Origin: Acanthaster planci
Lineage: Eukaryota > Echinodermata > Asteroidea > Valvatida > Acanthasteridae
Length of the DNA: 64,000 nt
NCBI RefSeq assembly: GCF_001949145.1
Contig: NW_019091491.1
Location: 253,277 to 317,276 of the forward strand
Direction: 5' to 3'
Part shown: positions 23,150 through 36,483 of the stretch, in pieces
Numbering within the stretch: the stretch's first letter is position 1
Layout: every line of letters begins with the position of its first letter
The notes under the pieces: model-generated
The model's database searches: none
Seen by the model: only the letters and a program-made list of their open reading frames with translations
Told to the model about the DNA's origin: nothing
Translations under genes and position numbers: made by a program

Positions 23150-26100
23150 CCCTCTCCGGTACATTCGATATCATTCGGCTGAATGACCACGATATATGCA
23201 GGCAGGTTAACGCATTATCACACGCTGGTGTGTCTAATGTACATGTACATAGGTCCTGTGCAACTGTCTTGTGTATACACAATATAATACGGTACCGGTA
23301 TGGGTGTTATTACGAAATCATACGGTGTTGATGGTATACGCGTGAATATGTGTTATGTAGAATCCTGTCAATAGAGGTGCAACATGCCAAAAAGTAAAGT
23401 TTCTGGATGATATGTTGTATTGTGCCTTAACACTGCAGTTCTGAGAAGTTTGTACATGTGCATCTGTGCATTGAATTAGGTCAGGTTTATTACGGCAGTG
23501 TGAAGTTACCTTGTGCTCGAGTCATTGGTTATCTGGCGGTTGTTAGGGTGATTGCTTCTGTTGAAAGCTGCCCCTTTATATGATGCAAGTACACGACATG
23601 AATTGGATTTCATAATAAAGTGTTTTTAAGCATTTTATAAGCAACTCTTTCGGTAGGACTATTTGAGTCACATGACGGGAAACGTAATGTCATGCAACGC
23701 AGAAGTAAGCGAAGCAACGTGTATTACCGACATTATATATTCTTGTTGAAGTCGGTTGTACATCCTTGATGTAGGCCTAACAATTGGTATCCATAGAAAG
23801 TGTCAGAGCCCATGAGGATCATAAAGTGATAAAAATCTTATTTTCAATATGGAGAGTTTCTAATTTTGTTAAAAACCATGTTTATGTGAATTGACCTAAA
23901 GTTTTCTGTCTTTTAAACTATAACGGATCTAAACTGCAGTTTAAAATCTTGTAAAGCTACGAGAATCTGCGAGAATCAGGCAGACCTTTTCTTTTGCTCC
24001 CCTTTGAACCCACACGATCCACTTAAATTGAGTCATAATTGTCAAAACCATGGACACTGCACTTTCGCGTGGTGATATCCCACGCCACTGATCGGTAATG
24101 CAAAATACATGTTGCCCCTTATATAGTCTATTGTTAAGACTTTTCTTTTTCAAATATTATTGGGGCATACACGTGGTTGGATTGACAGCTTGTGTCTGAA
24201 ATACATGCACCGTGAACATGTAACACGTATAGGGCAATATTCACAGTAGTGTTTTAGTTGAGTGATATATATATTCAATGGTATTTTCAAACACTATACA
24301 GTTTCAACCATCTTATCCCGCTATTTTAAAACGAGGATTGCGATAAAGGCTGTTGGTGTATGGTTACCGAACTCTGTAACGTGGTCAAAGCAAATGTACA
24401 GCGTTGTCTAGGCTTCGAGGGTACTTTGACCAGGTTGTCTGTTTATTTTGCCGTTTATCTTCCCCCACAAAAGCCACAAATCTCACCATTTTGAGAATTA
24501 CGGGAAACGTAACAATAGCAAAAGTGAAAGCAGCAGTAACCACAACAAAACAATGACGTATTTGAATCGATGCATGTTACTTCTTCACACCAACATGCAA
24601 AAGCCTTGCCAGTTCCAACTGAGGACAGACTCATTAAATGACCTCAAAGGGGGAATTGATTAACCTTGGTGACGTCACACTCGTACATACATTATCGATT
24701 GAAATTGCTTCACCAAACTTCTCGTTGCTTTATTTGAGATTGTTACAGGGTTGTCGGTTGTAAGCATAATCTTGCAAGACTAACTTTACAGCTGAAGCAA
24801 ATAAGCTCAATCAAATTATAACTGTTTTTTAAAAATTAAAAGATCGTATCGTGCGACAGATCCTTCAAACAATGCTGTATCACCTATATTAGGACTTAGA
24901 GTAATTGGATAGTAATAGTTTAAAGCCGAAAAAGATTCAACGAATATGCGAGGTATTTTTCATGATTGAAGAATTTCAAATTGGTAAGGCGATTTCAGCT
25001 ACAATCTTGTTTGTAGATGTCCTTGGCCAAAATATTAATTCAGTTCTCTCGAATACGCGTATATCAGTGGGACTTTAAAAACCGCATCTTTGTAAAAACG
25101 TGTATGTATTTCCCTACATAAATCGGACAACTCTGATCTTTATTTTTGTACTAAACAGATCTGTAATGTGATTTTCACCAAGATACGACTCTTTGAAATT
25201 GTCACCTTTCTGTTATATTAAAGTATCGTCATTGTTGTATTATATTATTCGTGAAACTGATTTGGATATCTAATGTACACATTGTGAATATTTATTTTGA
25301 TGAAATAATAACAGTGATCAGGATGACACACAGCATCCCTGTTTTACGTCCGTGTTCTTCTTCTTCACTACCGGAAAGCACAGATATTGTTAGCATTTCC
25401 TGTGTTGAAACACGATTATGCAAAGATGAAAAACGAAGAAGACGTGGCGGCTACAGCAGACAGCAATTCAATCAAATTTGGAAGTCCAGGGGTCTACGAC
25501 GGCTATTTCCTGCCACCTGCGCGTTATACCCGATCCGAATAATCAGTCTTTAGGGAGGGAAGAAATTAGATATTAATCGCACTGTGGCAGCTGAAAATAA
25601 TATATCTCTCTTGTTTTCTTTTGTGCGGGTCTCTTTATGGGGGAAATTTGCTGGTATTGTCCCTTGGATAGAGTTTCTGACGTCAGGCGTTGAATGGGTG
25701 TATGTTCAGACATAAGGGCAAACGGAACGCAGCTACAAGGAACGTGTGACAGTAATGTAGGATGCGTTTTGGCGCCATGTAATGAGACTTAAAATTGCAT
25801 GAAGACATTGGCCAACTTGGCCTTGGGCAGGCCAACGGGGGACCAGTGGCCCATACATTCAACCCCCCCCCCCAAAAAAAATAGGAAGGAAGGGAAAAAT
25901 ATTCTGCGATTTTGGCGAGACTGCTTTAAGTCCTCTCCTGCCCAGTGCGAGTAAAAAGCGTCCAAAATTATCTTCACCCCTCAGAAAGGCCTCAAGCCTA
26001 AACAAATTCCTGCATTTTTGTCCCACCAAAAAAATTATTCCCCGCTAGAATTCGTGGTTCTTACTTGGTGTCCCCCTTGGATTGAGGGCAGTGTCAGGCA

Positions 26101-26474
26101 TCAGCTGTGGCATATGCAGCCTTTGCTGGTTTAAAGGTGGTGTGCACCACTGGTAAATTCCCTATTATAATAAAGGATCATTTGTGATGCTTGGAGTTTT
26201 ATCGCCGTAAGTATAAGAGTGCGACTATCGATGATGTCTGGTTTTGTGTCAACCAACGACTGATCCGGATGATCTGAGAAAAATCCTGAAATCGTCTGGA
26301 GACTGGTATTTTCAAAAGCGCTAGGGGTTGGTTGCCGATGGCAACTGCACAGTGTCTGAATCGTGGTGGCGCTATGTGGCGCCACATAATTATGTTTCAC
26401 CATTGACGGAAACGATGTGGCAGGTGTATGTGCCCGCAGGTATACAACAGCTGCGCGCTATTCTGTACATATAA

Positions 26475-26545
26475 TGAACAATCTTTTTATTTCCAATATA
26501 TGAGACTGGCACTACACTCTCTCAATGTTCAACTGTGGCCGATGT
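26475..26545 (+). mobile_element. MITE family 1, copy D (3' half only)
   Basis: The run ATAATGAACAA, then TTCCAA, then a CTGGCACTACACTCTC block matches the 3' half of copy B in order. It abuts the full-length copy C directly, so an older copy was probably hit or partly duplicated by the next one. Confidence 0.55.
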
Positions 26546-26728
26546 CAGAGCTGTTTTTAGAGAGAGTTGCGACATGACTGTCTCAATTATTGGAACCAAA
26601 ATGGTAGATTACGCGTCAATTTACATGGCTAGTTAGCACACAATAGCTGCATGCTGTATTGTACACATTATGGACACCAATCAGTTTGGTTTCCAAGTCT
26701 GAAGTTGGCGCTGTTTTTTACAGCTCTG
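26546..26728 (+). mobile_element. MITE family 1, copy C (183 bp, full length)
   Basis: Starts CAGAGCTGTTTTTAGAGAGA and ends TTACAGCTCTG, giving short terminal inverted repeats. Block order and size match copy B at 10425-10609. Its internal motif reads AAAATGGTAGA instead of AAAATGGCGGA, so the YY1-like core is mutated here. Confidence 0.75.
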
Positions 26729-27357
26729 GAGTAGGTACACATCACTTCTCAATATGCATGCACAATTTATATATAAAATGTTCGTGTTTCATGTACATTC
26801 CCGTTTTTTGTGGGTGTTATTGTTACTGCCTGACATTAACGGCATTTTGTGGTGTACTGTGGGTGAAGTGTCCCAATTCAAGGAAAAATCCCCGCCGGTC
26901 GAGGCGCTTAAAAAGTCACCCTACAAAATCTTTCGAAAAGAGGGTCTGTGTGGGCCAAGAAATTGTCGGATTGTATAAGTATGGCCCGGGATCATCTCTG
27001 TAGAATCAGGGGCACCCATCTTGGGGCAAAGTAGACAAAAACGTCATTGAAAATTTGTCACAAGAGCCTCCGTATGGTGAGGGATGTCATTTGAAAAATG
27101 GCTGCTGAGAAGACTTGGGAACATTCACTTTTTTGGGTGAGTTTGTTTTGGGCGGATAATTGGAATATTCATATTTTTTTGAGGCCTCAGAGACTCAGTT
27201 GCCTGCCATGGGGATCCAAACCTTGTTGAATTTACACAGTTTTCAGTGGAGCTTGGATTAGTTTAGTGCACCCCTATGGGCCTCGAGCTGGAGGAAGAGA
27301 GGGCGCCATTTTCATAGCAATGGCGGCTTCTGAACTTCGCTGGTTCACAAATGACTA

Positions 27358-27598
27358 GGGCCGTTTTCCAATACTCAACTTCGGCTCCGTCTCAGGCTTT
27401 AACTGTTTTTATACTAGCTGACTTTGAAGCTGTAAGCGCAGTAATCAGTCTAAAAGTGCCACAGAACATCAAATAAGACGCAAGAAAGCCAACAGTTACA
27501 GTTATCAAATGTAATTCATTTCTTCAGGCCCACAATCGGGGATTGGCTTTTGGAACTAAGCCTGAGACGGAGACGAAGTTGAGTATTGGAAAATTGCC
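27358..27598. mobile_element. 241-bp MITE with near-perfect ~36-bp TIRs and TA duplication
   Basis: The left end contains TTTTCCAATACTCAACTTCG and continues with GCTCCGTCTCAGGCTT. The right end is its reverse complement with one mismatch over about 35 bp. The outermost bases are GGGCCG on the left and TTGCC on the right, flanked by TA (27356-27357 and 27599-27600). The interior (~170 bp) is non-coding. TIR and TA duplication fit a cut-and-paste DNA transposon such as Tc1/mariner or an ISL2EU/Harbinger relative; the superfamily is inferred. Confidence 0.85.
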
Positions 27599-28874
27599 TA
27601 GAAAATGCAGGCAGCACAGTCGCTACCAACAAAATGAACACTCCCGACCAACATGGCTCTTTTCAACCGATGGGGGGTGCTTTTGCTTGTGGTGAACAGT
27701 TTTTAAACCTTTGGGGTATGATACTATGGCCCATTCCACTCGATCGAATAGTTTCATATGCCACAGTGTACATATAGCACACAGTCACGCGTACAAACTG
27801 TAACTTCTGTGAGATAGTTCCATGCACGATGGCGTCATTACGTTGTAGATGTCTTACTTAGGCACACGTTTACCTTGCGTAGTTCCCCAAATAGGTTCCT
27901 GATTAATAGCATGAAATTGGACTAATAATAATACTTGTAAGGGGCACTGGGTGTATACATTCTCCCCTCCTCCACTGTGATTTACGCCCCCTACAAACAT
28001 CTTAGCTCTTGGCAACGGTAGCATTTAAAATACTCAAAGAGAGTTTTGTGATGTTGTATGTAAGAACAATTAAAAGCCGCTGCTGCCATGGTGAGGGGGT
28101 TCTGAGAAGGACAAGGTTTCTTGTCACAAAGCAAACGTTTTCGGTGGGGAGAGATTAGGGCCCTAAGACGGCCATGTGTGGAACATTTCAGTCAGCATTG
28201 TTAACAAAGTTACGTTCCGTCTACTCTGTTTGCCTGAGTAATGCCACGTATATTCTACAATATGGCCAAATAACTGCTAATGAAAACATAGTTACGGTTT
28301 CAACATAATGAAATTATAAGCAATAAAACACACGAACATGGGCTGACAGTCTCTGCGTGAACGTCGTTTGCACTTTCCTGGTTTGTGCCCTTTGGCTATA
28401 TAGGAAGTTGAAAGAGAAGAGAGTTGTTGAACACTACAACTGTAGTGGATCAACATGATTCACCTTATAATCCTTGATACATGTATAAGGTAATTTCTAA
28501 CAGAATTTGCCCACACTGAGTGTGTAGGATTAATTGTGCTCTGAAATTCATACCTTCCTTTGGCAGACTGTGCTGCAACTTGGGCCCTAGGCTGAGGTAC
28601 AAAAATCCACGCTTGGGTAAAAATGTCAGATTTCATAGCACAATTTGCAAATCAGTGCACTTTACCTCGGTATAGAGTTAGGGTTGTGGTGAAATAAAAC
28701 TGAAACTGATCTTAAGGCTTATTGTTTAAAAAATATGACATTTGACGAGCAGTGTGCGTCTAACTATTGTGAAATGTTTGTTTTATCGTTCTACATGCAA
28801 ATTGAAACAGAATTAGCACACTAAAAGGGCACAGTAAAGAAACGCCGAGACGGATTTCTGCTTGAATTCTTCAG

Positions 28875-29168
28875 GTTGTCAGTGATTGCTTCAAGCGATG
28901 CCATATTCTGCAGATTATCTTCATCGGTCGCTCGTTTGTCGTCCATTTGTCGCCATTTCCGGGCCAGTGATACAGATCATGTCTACGGGCCATCGAGTTG
29001 CAGTGGCAGGCCTAAAAGTTGCCATCACGCCGACTTCATACGTGTATGCACCGGGCGATGCTCTACGGCGTGCCAGGACAGGGATTGCGTGCCACTGGTA
29101 CGGGCGGATGGGCTGACATTACCGCTGATGAATGAAGGCGGTCTTTGTGGGCGTTGCACCGTGCGCCG
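28875..29168. other. GC-richer block, candidate unannotated exon or regulatory element
   Basis: This ~290-bp block is visibly richer in GC and CpG than its surroundings and is open in more than one frame (98 and 76 codons on +). It starts after an acceptor-like TTCTTCAG and ends at GCCG|GTAATA. No domain is recognised in any frame. The call is only that the composition is unusual. Confidence 0.25.
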
Positions 29169-29429
29169 GTAATATCGAGATGGAAACTGGTAGCTAGAAC
29201 AAGAAACTTGATATCCTGACATTCAGGAATAAATTAATGCGAAATGCTGGGGATTTTCTTCAGCAAAAAGTCGAAAGACGAGGATGGACAGAGAGTGGAC
29301 ATTATCTTACCGTTGTTGCAGAAATGTGTTAGTATTATCTTATGTCCATGTTCAAGCCTTCACATACAGTCCCACCCAACGCTTCTGAACGGTAATGGTC
29401 CCAATAAGTTTAGTTAATCAACAAAAACA

Positions 29430-29479
29430 GACTTCCCTTTCGACTTCCCCTTTTCGAAGTCCCTTTTTCGACTTCCCTT
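29430..29479 (+). repeat. Short degenerate tandem repeat (CTTCCC/TTTTCG units)
   Basis: About three to four imperfect units of GACTTCCCTTTTTCG lie in 50 bp, one of them with the reversed word GAAGTCCC. Simple-sequence origin is likely. Confidence 0.6.
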
Positions 29480-32400
29480 ATTTTAAGCATTTCGTCTGAG
29501 GGAATAGAATTTAATCAGAATTATGTTTGTGTCACTTTTCCTAACGTTGCTTAAAAATATTTCCAAAAAGAGGATTAGTTTGTTTTGGTTTTGTTATGAT
29601 GATGTTATAATTGAAATTAAGTGTGACATAGCCTGAAAATTTGTTTGCCTTTAGATTATATGTGACACTGACGGTCCGACTAAAGCACGAAAATTCTAGC
29701 AGTCTGACGCAAGTAAAATCAATAATGAATAAATGGAGGAAGAAAAAAATCAAATGCAATCAATGTATCGGTACCAATTTGAACATAGTGTTCACTATTG
29801 GGCGAACTAAAATGAAGACATGAGACCTGCCTGACGAATGATACTTTTGTTTTGTTTTTTCTTTTAAGAATGTTCAGAAATTGTAAAAGGAAATAGTTTA
29901 TCGACGGTTCGAACGTGACAAACAACAAATGGGCCTCATGCAGGAAAAATCTCTTCAAAGCGGCTGACTGTTTATATGGCAGATAGTCTAGTTATTGTCT
30001 CTACGTATATTCCCTTCGATATGGCAATTAAGCATTCACACATCCTTTCTTAGAAGAAAAACAGCAGTTGAAACGTTTGCTTACCACTTGCAGTGAAATG
30101 AAATAAACAACTCGTAAAAAATAACGCCCAATAATGTCTCGATTCCTTTATAATATCGAATGGTACTGAACGGGGGATGGTGGTACGTTTACCAGGCATA
30201 ATTGATAGTAACCCCAACACAGCGGCTTGTGACTTATAAAAACCATGCCTTGATATCAGACATTTCCTGCAATAAAACGCTGAATTAATGGTTCAATGTC
30301 GAAAATGGGGCGTTGTTTTATAGACTTGCTTGAGTTCACTAACACTTTATGTATGCTGGAGACAGCAAAGTGTCTGTTATCCTTGACGAGATTTCAAGCA
30401 TCCTCACGGATTACACGGAACTATTTTTAGCACAACCTATCTTGACACCATCCAATAACGAAAACACAACACATGGGGGCGCTGTGGTACGTCAAAAGCC
30501 ACAAATTGTTGGGCGAGCTAATTTTTTTTTCTTCTGAAGTCAGTGAGAACAAGAAGTTGATTCTAGACCGACGCAGGTCACGAATCAGTCTTTGTTTTTG
30601 TGTTGGTACGTTTGTAATCATTCCTTAGCATGACTCCATTCCCCAGTCTTTGATGTAGAGGTGTTTTCACGTAGGGATTCTTTATTTGATTTTTGTTTTG
30701 GTGTCATTTCTTTTATTGTTGGTTTTGTCTTGACGTCTGTCAAATAATGCAGATTATTCTTGAACTGATTAATGAAAAGCAAAAACGAAACAACAATTGC
30801 AAACGAAGACGCTGTTAATCATTTGCCATGGATTGTGGCTCATTTTACCAGAGGTTGGTCGGCGACAGTCACGGCATTTGCACGACAAATTAGACCCAAG
30901 GGAATCTTGTCTTTTTGTCATTTAGTTTTTTAATAGCAAGCGACCAATTATAGACATGCTTCAATGGAGACAACAGCGGGGCAGTCGGAAGTCGGAGGGG
31001 GGGATTCAAAAGCGATAGTGGCTTTAGGTTCATTCAACGCGATGTTGGGGAGAAAAAAAGGTTTTATTTCATGGTCTTGTTTTCTTAGGGTTCTGGTGCT
31101 AATATTGTTTTATATATATATACCAATTATTTTCTTATGTGAAGTAGTCTCCAAAAAAAAAAAGAAAAGAAAGAAAAAATCCGTCACGGGGAAAAGTTGT
31201 TTCTCCCCCTTCCCGCTGAATACCCAACTGGGAGACAGGTTCCTGTGATTGAACAATTGTTCCAATATGCATTTGACCCCAACGTTAATTGGGGCTAACA
31301 GTTGATCCTCGAAATGTTTGAACTGCAATTTGTAACTAAGAATGAAAAGGAAGCCATGATTAGATTTGAGATGTCCAAGGCAAGATGAATCCTATCCCTT
31401 CACTAATCCCCTTCAACTTTGGACCCACGTCAAGTCTTAGCTCTAGGTGCCCGTCTAGACAAGAAGGCCCAAGGTTTACAGGGAGATGATCATCTCCGCG
31501 CAATGATTTTCCCGTCGCATGATGCAGACAGGTGAAGATTGGTTGGGCTATTTTTAAAGGAACTTCAAACACAGGAATGCCTGTCAAAAGCCTTTGCAAT
31601 GCACTTTTCATCCAAGTAGGCCTATTCTATGTTTCATATTTTATAAAAGTCTCCCCTCTATATCAAAATGCAATAACGCTCGTTTTGAAATAATGTGCCT
31701 TTTGTCATCTTCAATTTAATCAAACAGTTGAACAAGACAGCGTGGCACTAATGATTAATTTAAGCTAATACTCTGAAGTGAAAACCATCAACATGTCGAG
31801 TTGCCCCAAATGGTGCATGTAGGACCCTATAGTCTCTGAGCCACTGCTCTTATTGGAGGAAAGAAAAAATGAATCGCAGCTAACGATCAGGAAGCTTCCA
31901 GTCCCGGGAAACCTTCCCAGGATCAGGATTTACAAAGGAAAAATATATGCGATAACGCAAAGGAACGTACTCAATATGGGGAGCGTTTGGACGGCATGAC
32001 CACTACCCCCCCCCCCAAAAAAAACGGCAAATGACATATCAGAAATCTGGTAGGCCTATGGCAAGGAAGATTTTTGAATCCAGACCTTTGTATTTGATCT
32101 TATGGACGCACTACGTCTGCATCATTTATGCACATGCTATTGCCATGAGTGGTACCTTGTCCAGTCAAATTGTGATAAAATTACATGTATAACGCTACAC
32201 CAAAAATAAAACCCATCGTTTTGTGTCTTGGGGCGATTGGAATTTAACTCATTGTGGCGAAATTGAATATACTGGTTTGTATTTTTTTATGTAGACATGA
32301 TGACAAAGTTATTAAACCTGACCATTCAGACTTTCCATAAGTCTGTCCAACTTAGTTGATTTGAATTGTTGGATAAACTAGATTAATCAAATTTGAGACA

Positions 32401-33683
32401 CACATTTTCGCCTCTGCTTCAAGTCTTTACATCTATGATATTTATGAAAAAGGATTAAAAAACCTTTATGAGTGAAAATACGTCAAAATCAAATACAAAC
32501 GAAGGTGGTGACGTTTTCATTTTTGTTGGTCATTTTTAAAATGACAGTTCAATTCAAACGAGCACTACTCTACAAGTCCCCCGACACGTTAGATATTAGT
32601 GTGCTTTTAGGTTACTTCAACAACGACTCACACCATCCCCTTCTATCTGAGTGAAACTGTCATTGTTTCATTTTTTTCATAGAGCTAACCCTGGCCATTG
32701 ATAATTCGCAGGGAGGCATGCCTGAGGCAAGCCCCCGTTTTTATCAATAGCGTGGCAGATAACGCCTAGGGCTAGCCTATATCCACCCTATAACCGACTC
32801 TCACGGTCTATTGAAAAGCACACGTCCGTTGTCTGGTTTGATGGAGTAAAGAACAGCAGTTGGGTAGACCTACTGACAGCCTCCATACATCCAATACCCC
32901 TGCCTTGAGAGAGGAGTAGGAATGAGAATCGTAGATCCCTTTGTTGTCGGCACCCTGCTGGAGTAGTGTGCACCATGCATAACGTCAGGAAGCGGGTTTT
33001 CTGCTGAAACCAGCGGGACTGTTGAGCCTAATCACCGGCATGGTTTATTTGTTCGTCACGGTACTTCCAGTACCCGGCATTGTTTGCTTTGCGAAAAGTT
33101 TATCCACGACAACAAGGGAGTACCTGAGGCTATTTAGCTTTCACTCCTTCTAACCTCACCCACCCCAAAAGAGCGTCACAGACGATTCGTAGAGCGAGCG
33201 AAACAACAAACCAGGTCACTTGTGTTGACGTAACGGGTCAATGAGATTTTTGGCGGAGTCATTACAACAGGACGAGAAAAGGAAATAAAAACGGAACAAA
33301 TCGAAGCACTAACAAAATACTGACACTTCGAATGAAGGAAAGTGCGGCGGCTGACTGTGGTGTAGGAAAGCAGAAAAGACGGGGAGGGTTTAGACGAGAG
33401 ATCAATGGGGAAGTATCAAAAATGTCCCCGGGGAATGAACAGGGAAACAAGGAAGCTTCAGAGGAGAATAGGGGTGGCAAGAGGGGCCTAGACCGGGGAA
33501 AACATGCAGGTAAAGCTACGTGACCAATCGAGGAGTCTGTGCACAGTCGACACCTGTAACGAGATAATGAATTGTCAATTACCACAGGAAATTCACTTGG
33601 GTCTGTTTGGGAGCCCGGCAAGGCAGTACCTCCGTGCCAGCAAGTTATCTGGTTGAGCAAAGTGTGCTACCTGGGCATGACGT

Positions 33684-33791
33684 CATGACCAGGCGCTATT
33701 CTATGGGGGGCAAAGGGGGATTTAGCCCCCATCCCAATTTTTCGTATAGCCCCCCCCCCTCCCCATGGCTCTAGAACCGCACCTGGTCATG
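33684..33791. repeat. Short inverted repeat around poly-G/C tracts
   Basis: CATGACCAGGCGC at 33684-33696 pairs with GCACCTGGTCATG at 33779-33791 with one mismatch. Between them are a G-rich run and a C-rich run that could also pair. It overlaps the end of a TGACGTCA site at 33678. Probably a decayed mobile element. Confidence 0.45.
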
Positions 33792-35758
33792 ACACAATTT
33801 ATGTTGAGTTTGCCTCAGAAGTAATGCACATGTATAGGAATGCGTGATTTTGACGAACTTGTTTTCTTTTGCTAATATCCAGTTTGCCCTATTCAAGGGG
33901 GCAGTGCCTTCTAATATCTCCAAGATCCATGATATCATGATTTCCTAAGCTCCCGTTGGCTAAACTTTTCCTCCCGATGACCTTTGCTCAATAGATCCGC
34001 ACGCACACCGTTGACACAAATGAACCCACGTATAAGCCCAAATTTATCGATGGCATTAACCATACGCACAATGCTTTACAATATCTTTGTTTTCTTAAAC
34101 TAACCCCCCCCCCCAAGAAAAAAAAAACCAGACAAACAAACACCACAACACCAATAACTTTGTCAGAGGGCATAGCGGTCGCCACTTCCCTTGAAATGGC
34201 TGGTAGGTGTTAGCGAACATTTTTTTCTGCCGTGGATATAGACGCATGCGCATTGCTTACATGCGTTGTTGGCATGGTTACAGAGTGATGCTGTTGCATT
34301 CTGTTCTGAGCTAGAGTTCTGCACAACTGGAGCGTGGCAATGCTGTCAAAAACTGAATCATGTTTTTATAGCCACTGTGATGTCACTTATCGACTGACAG
34401 TCATCGATACAAAGGAAAAGTATACTCGAAATACAATTAATTTAACGAAGAACTGCAAAAAAAATGTAACTGTTAAAGAAATATTTGAAAATTTCTCTCT
34501 TTCGCACTTAGCTAGAATGATTTTTAGGCAAACTTTAGTTTTCGTATGTATGAAATATAGGATTAAAGCAAACTAAGTTTCTCAAATTATTACTTGATTT
34601 TGTAAGCCTTTGTCAGTATCGTAGCTTGACCGTCCATTACCTTCCAAACTCATTAATGTTGTTGCACCATTACAAATTTTATTCTTTTTCCAAACCATTT
34701 TTTTTGGGGGGGGGGTTAGGTAGGCATAATGTAGACGATTCAGCTTTTGAAAAGTCAATGAAGTACACGGTAAGGTGAGATCGTGGTCAACCACCTATAT
34801 ACATGTATAGCTGCCATAGGCGTAGATACGAGTATCTTTGTACCACACACAGAAGCGGATATTTGGTCATACCTCTATGGAGGATTACGCCGAAGCGTTT
34901 TTATGTCTAGTTTACGGAGAGTGGAATTTTTAGAAGTCCCCATTTCGGAGGAGGTGCTGAATTGGTTTTGCTGCTAAGATGCGCACTAGACGTCGAGCAA
35001 TTGCAAGCAAGAAATGCAAAGACTGTGCTTTGGTTTTCTTTTGCTCCTTCAATATTTAAATCATGTTCGTCATTTGTTTTTGTGCATTATGGATGTTTGA
35101 GGCAACAAAAGTTCGATAAATTTAAAGAAGGGTGCTTTACAGTTATAAGTTTATTAAGTCTGAACTCAGTGAAATTCTTTCTTTAAAATCCTAGATAACA
35201 ATATTCTAGGATCTCGATTTCAAATCAAAATTGCATAGTCGTATTTTGCATTGCGCCCAACTTAGCGTCCTGGACACGCCCTCATTTAGCCGATTACGAT
35301 GTCGTGCACTGAACCGAAGAATTATAGCAGCCGTGCGCACGTGTGCATCGTGTCAACGCCTGCTTGCGATTTGCCGAAGAAAAAAAACGAACTCCACTGA
35401 TGGCAATTTCCAAAAATGCCTCTACAGACACATTGTACGAGATGGCCCTCTTACTTTGCTTTCTTTAAAAAAAAGTTACTTGGAAGAATAATTCCACAGG
35501 AAGCTGAAGTCCCGTGACAACCTTTAAATCAAGTTTGGTTTCTAACAATAATTTCGTCAGTTACTCTGTGGACATTTGTGAATGTTGGACTATGAGCGAG
35601 GACAGAGAGGGTGGAGGAAGTTTTATTGGACCAGAGGGTGGGGGCTTGCACTTGTAGGCCCCTCCCCATAGTTGCACTGAGTTTAGACCTTGTACTGTTC
35701 AATGCATGATTGAGCCAAAATAACACTGTTGAAAGGCGACGTCAATAAGCTATTTCCC

Positions 35759-36483
35759 AGTTAAATTTGAATAAAATCTGGTACACTGAGTTATGAGATT
35801 GCACATAAACGTAGCAATTTGAATTCCCCAGACTAAAGACACTGTTGCTGTACTTTGTANNNNNNNNNNNNNNNNNNNNNNNNNNNNNNNNNNNNNNNNN
35901 NNNNNNNNNNNNNNNNNNNNNNNNNNNNNNNNNNNNNNNNNNNNNNNNNNNNNNNNNNNNNNNNNNNNNNNNNNNNNNNNNNNNNNNNNNNNNNNNNNNN
36001 NNNNNNNNNNNNNNNNNNNNNNNNNNNNNNNNNNNNNNNNNNNNNNNNNNNNNNNNNNNNNNNNNNNNNNNNNNNNNNNNNNNNNNNNNNNNNNNNNNNN
36101 NNNNNNNNNNNNNNNNNNNNNNNNNNNNNNNNNNNNNNNNNNNNNNNNNNNNNNNNNNNNNNNNNNNNNNNNNNNNNNNNNNNNNNNNNNNNNNNNNNNN
36201 NNNNNNNNNNNNNNNNNNNNNNNNNNNNNNNNNNNNNNNNNNNNNNNNNNNNNNNNNNNNNNNNNNNNNNNNNNNNNNNNNNNNNNNNNNNNNNNNNNNN
36301 NNNNNNNNNNNNNNNNNNNNNNNNNNNNNNNNNNNNNNNNNNNNNNNNNNNNNNNNNNNNNNNNNNNNNNNNNNNNNNNNNNNNNNNNNNNAAAGCAACG
36401 GTATTTTAGTATGGAGAATTCAAATTGTTATGTTCACGTGTATTTAAAGAACTCGGTGTACCAGATTCTATTCAAATTTAACT
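35759..36483. mobile_element. Inverted-repeat element interrupted by an assembly gap
   Basis: The ~100 bp left of the gap (35759-35858) and the ~92 bp right of it (36392-36483) are imperfect reverse complements. Shared blocks include AGTTAAATTTGAATA, AATCTGGTACAC.GAGTT and CAATTTGAATTC. The arms extend right up to the Ns on both sides, so the unknown 532 nt probably contain the rest of a foldback or TIR element. Coding content is unknown. Confidence 0.75.
35860..36391. other. Assembly gap (532 N)
   Basis: This is a continuous run of N. Nothing can be said about its content except that the flanks are inverted repeats of each other, a common cause of assembly failure. Translations that cross it are meaningless. 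Confidence 1.

Larger units (their letters stand above)
21106..35859. other. Intergenic DNA between the two CBX genes, left part
   Basis: No protein-coding gene is recognisable. Contents include a foldback element (22374-23149), MITE family 1 copies (26475-26728), a 241-bp MITE (27358-27598), a GC-richer block (28875-29168), a short degenerate repeat (29430-29479), poly-G or poly-C runs and a small hairpin (33684-33791). Open frames are short and domain-free. Confidence 0.6.

Noticed and set aside
35742-36447. Open frames of about 200 codons at the gap
   Set aside because: They are open only because they run through N; no information.
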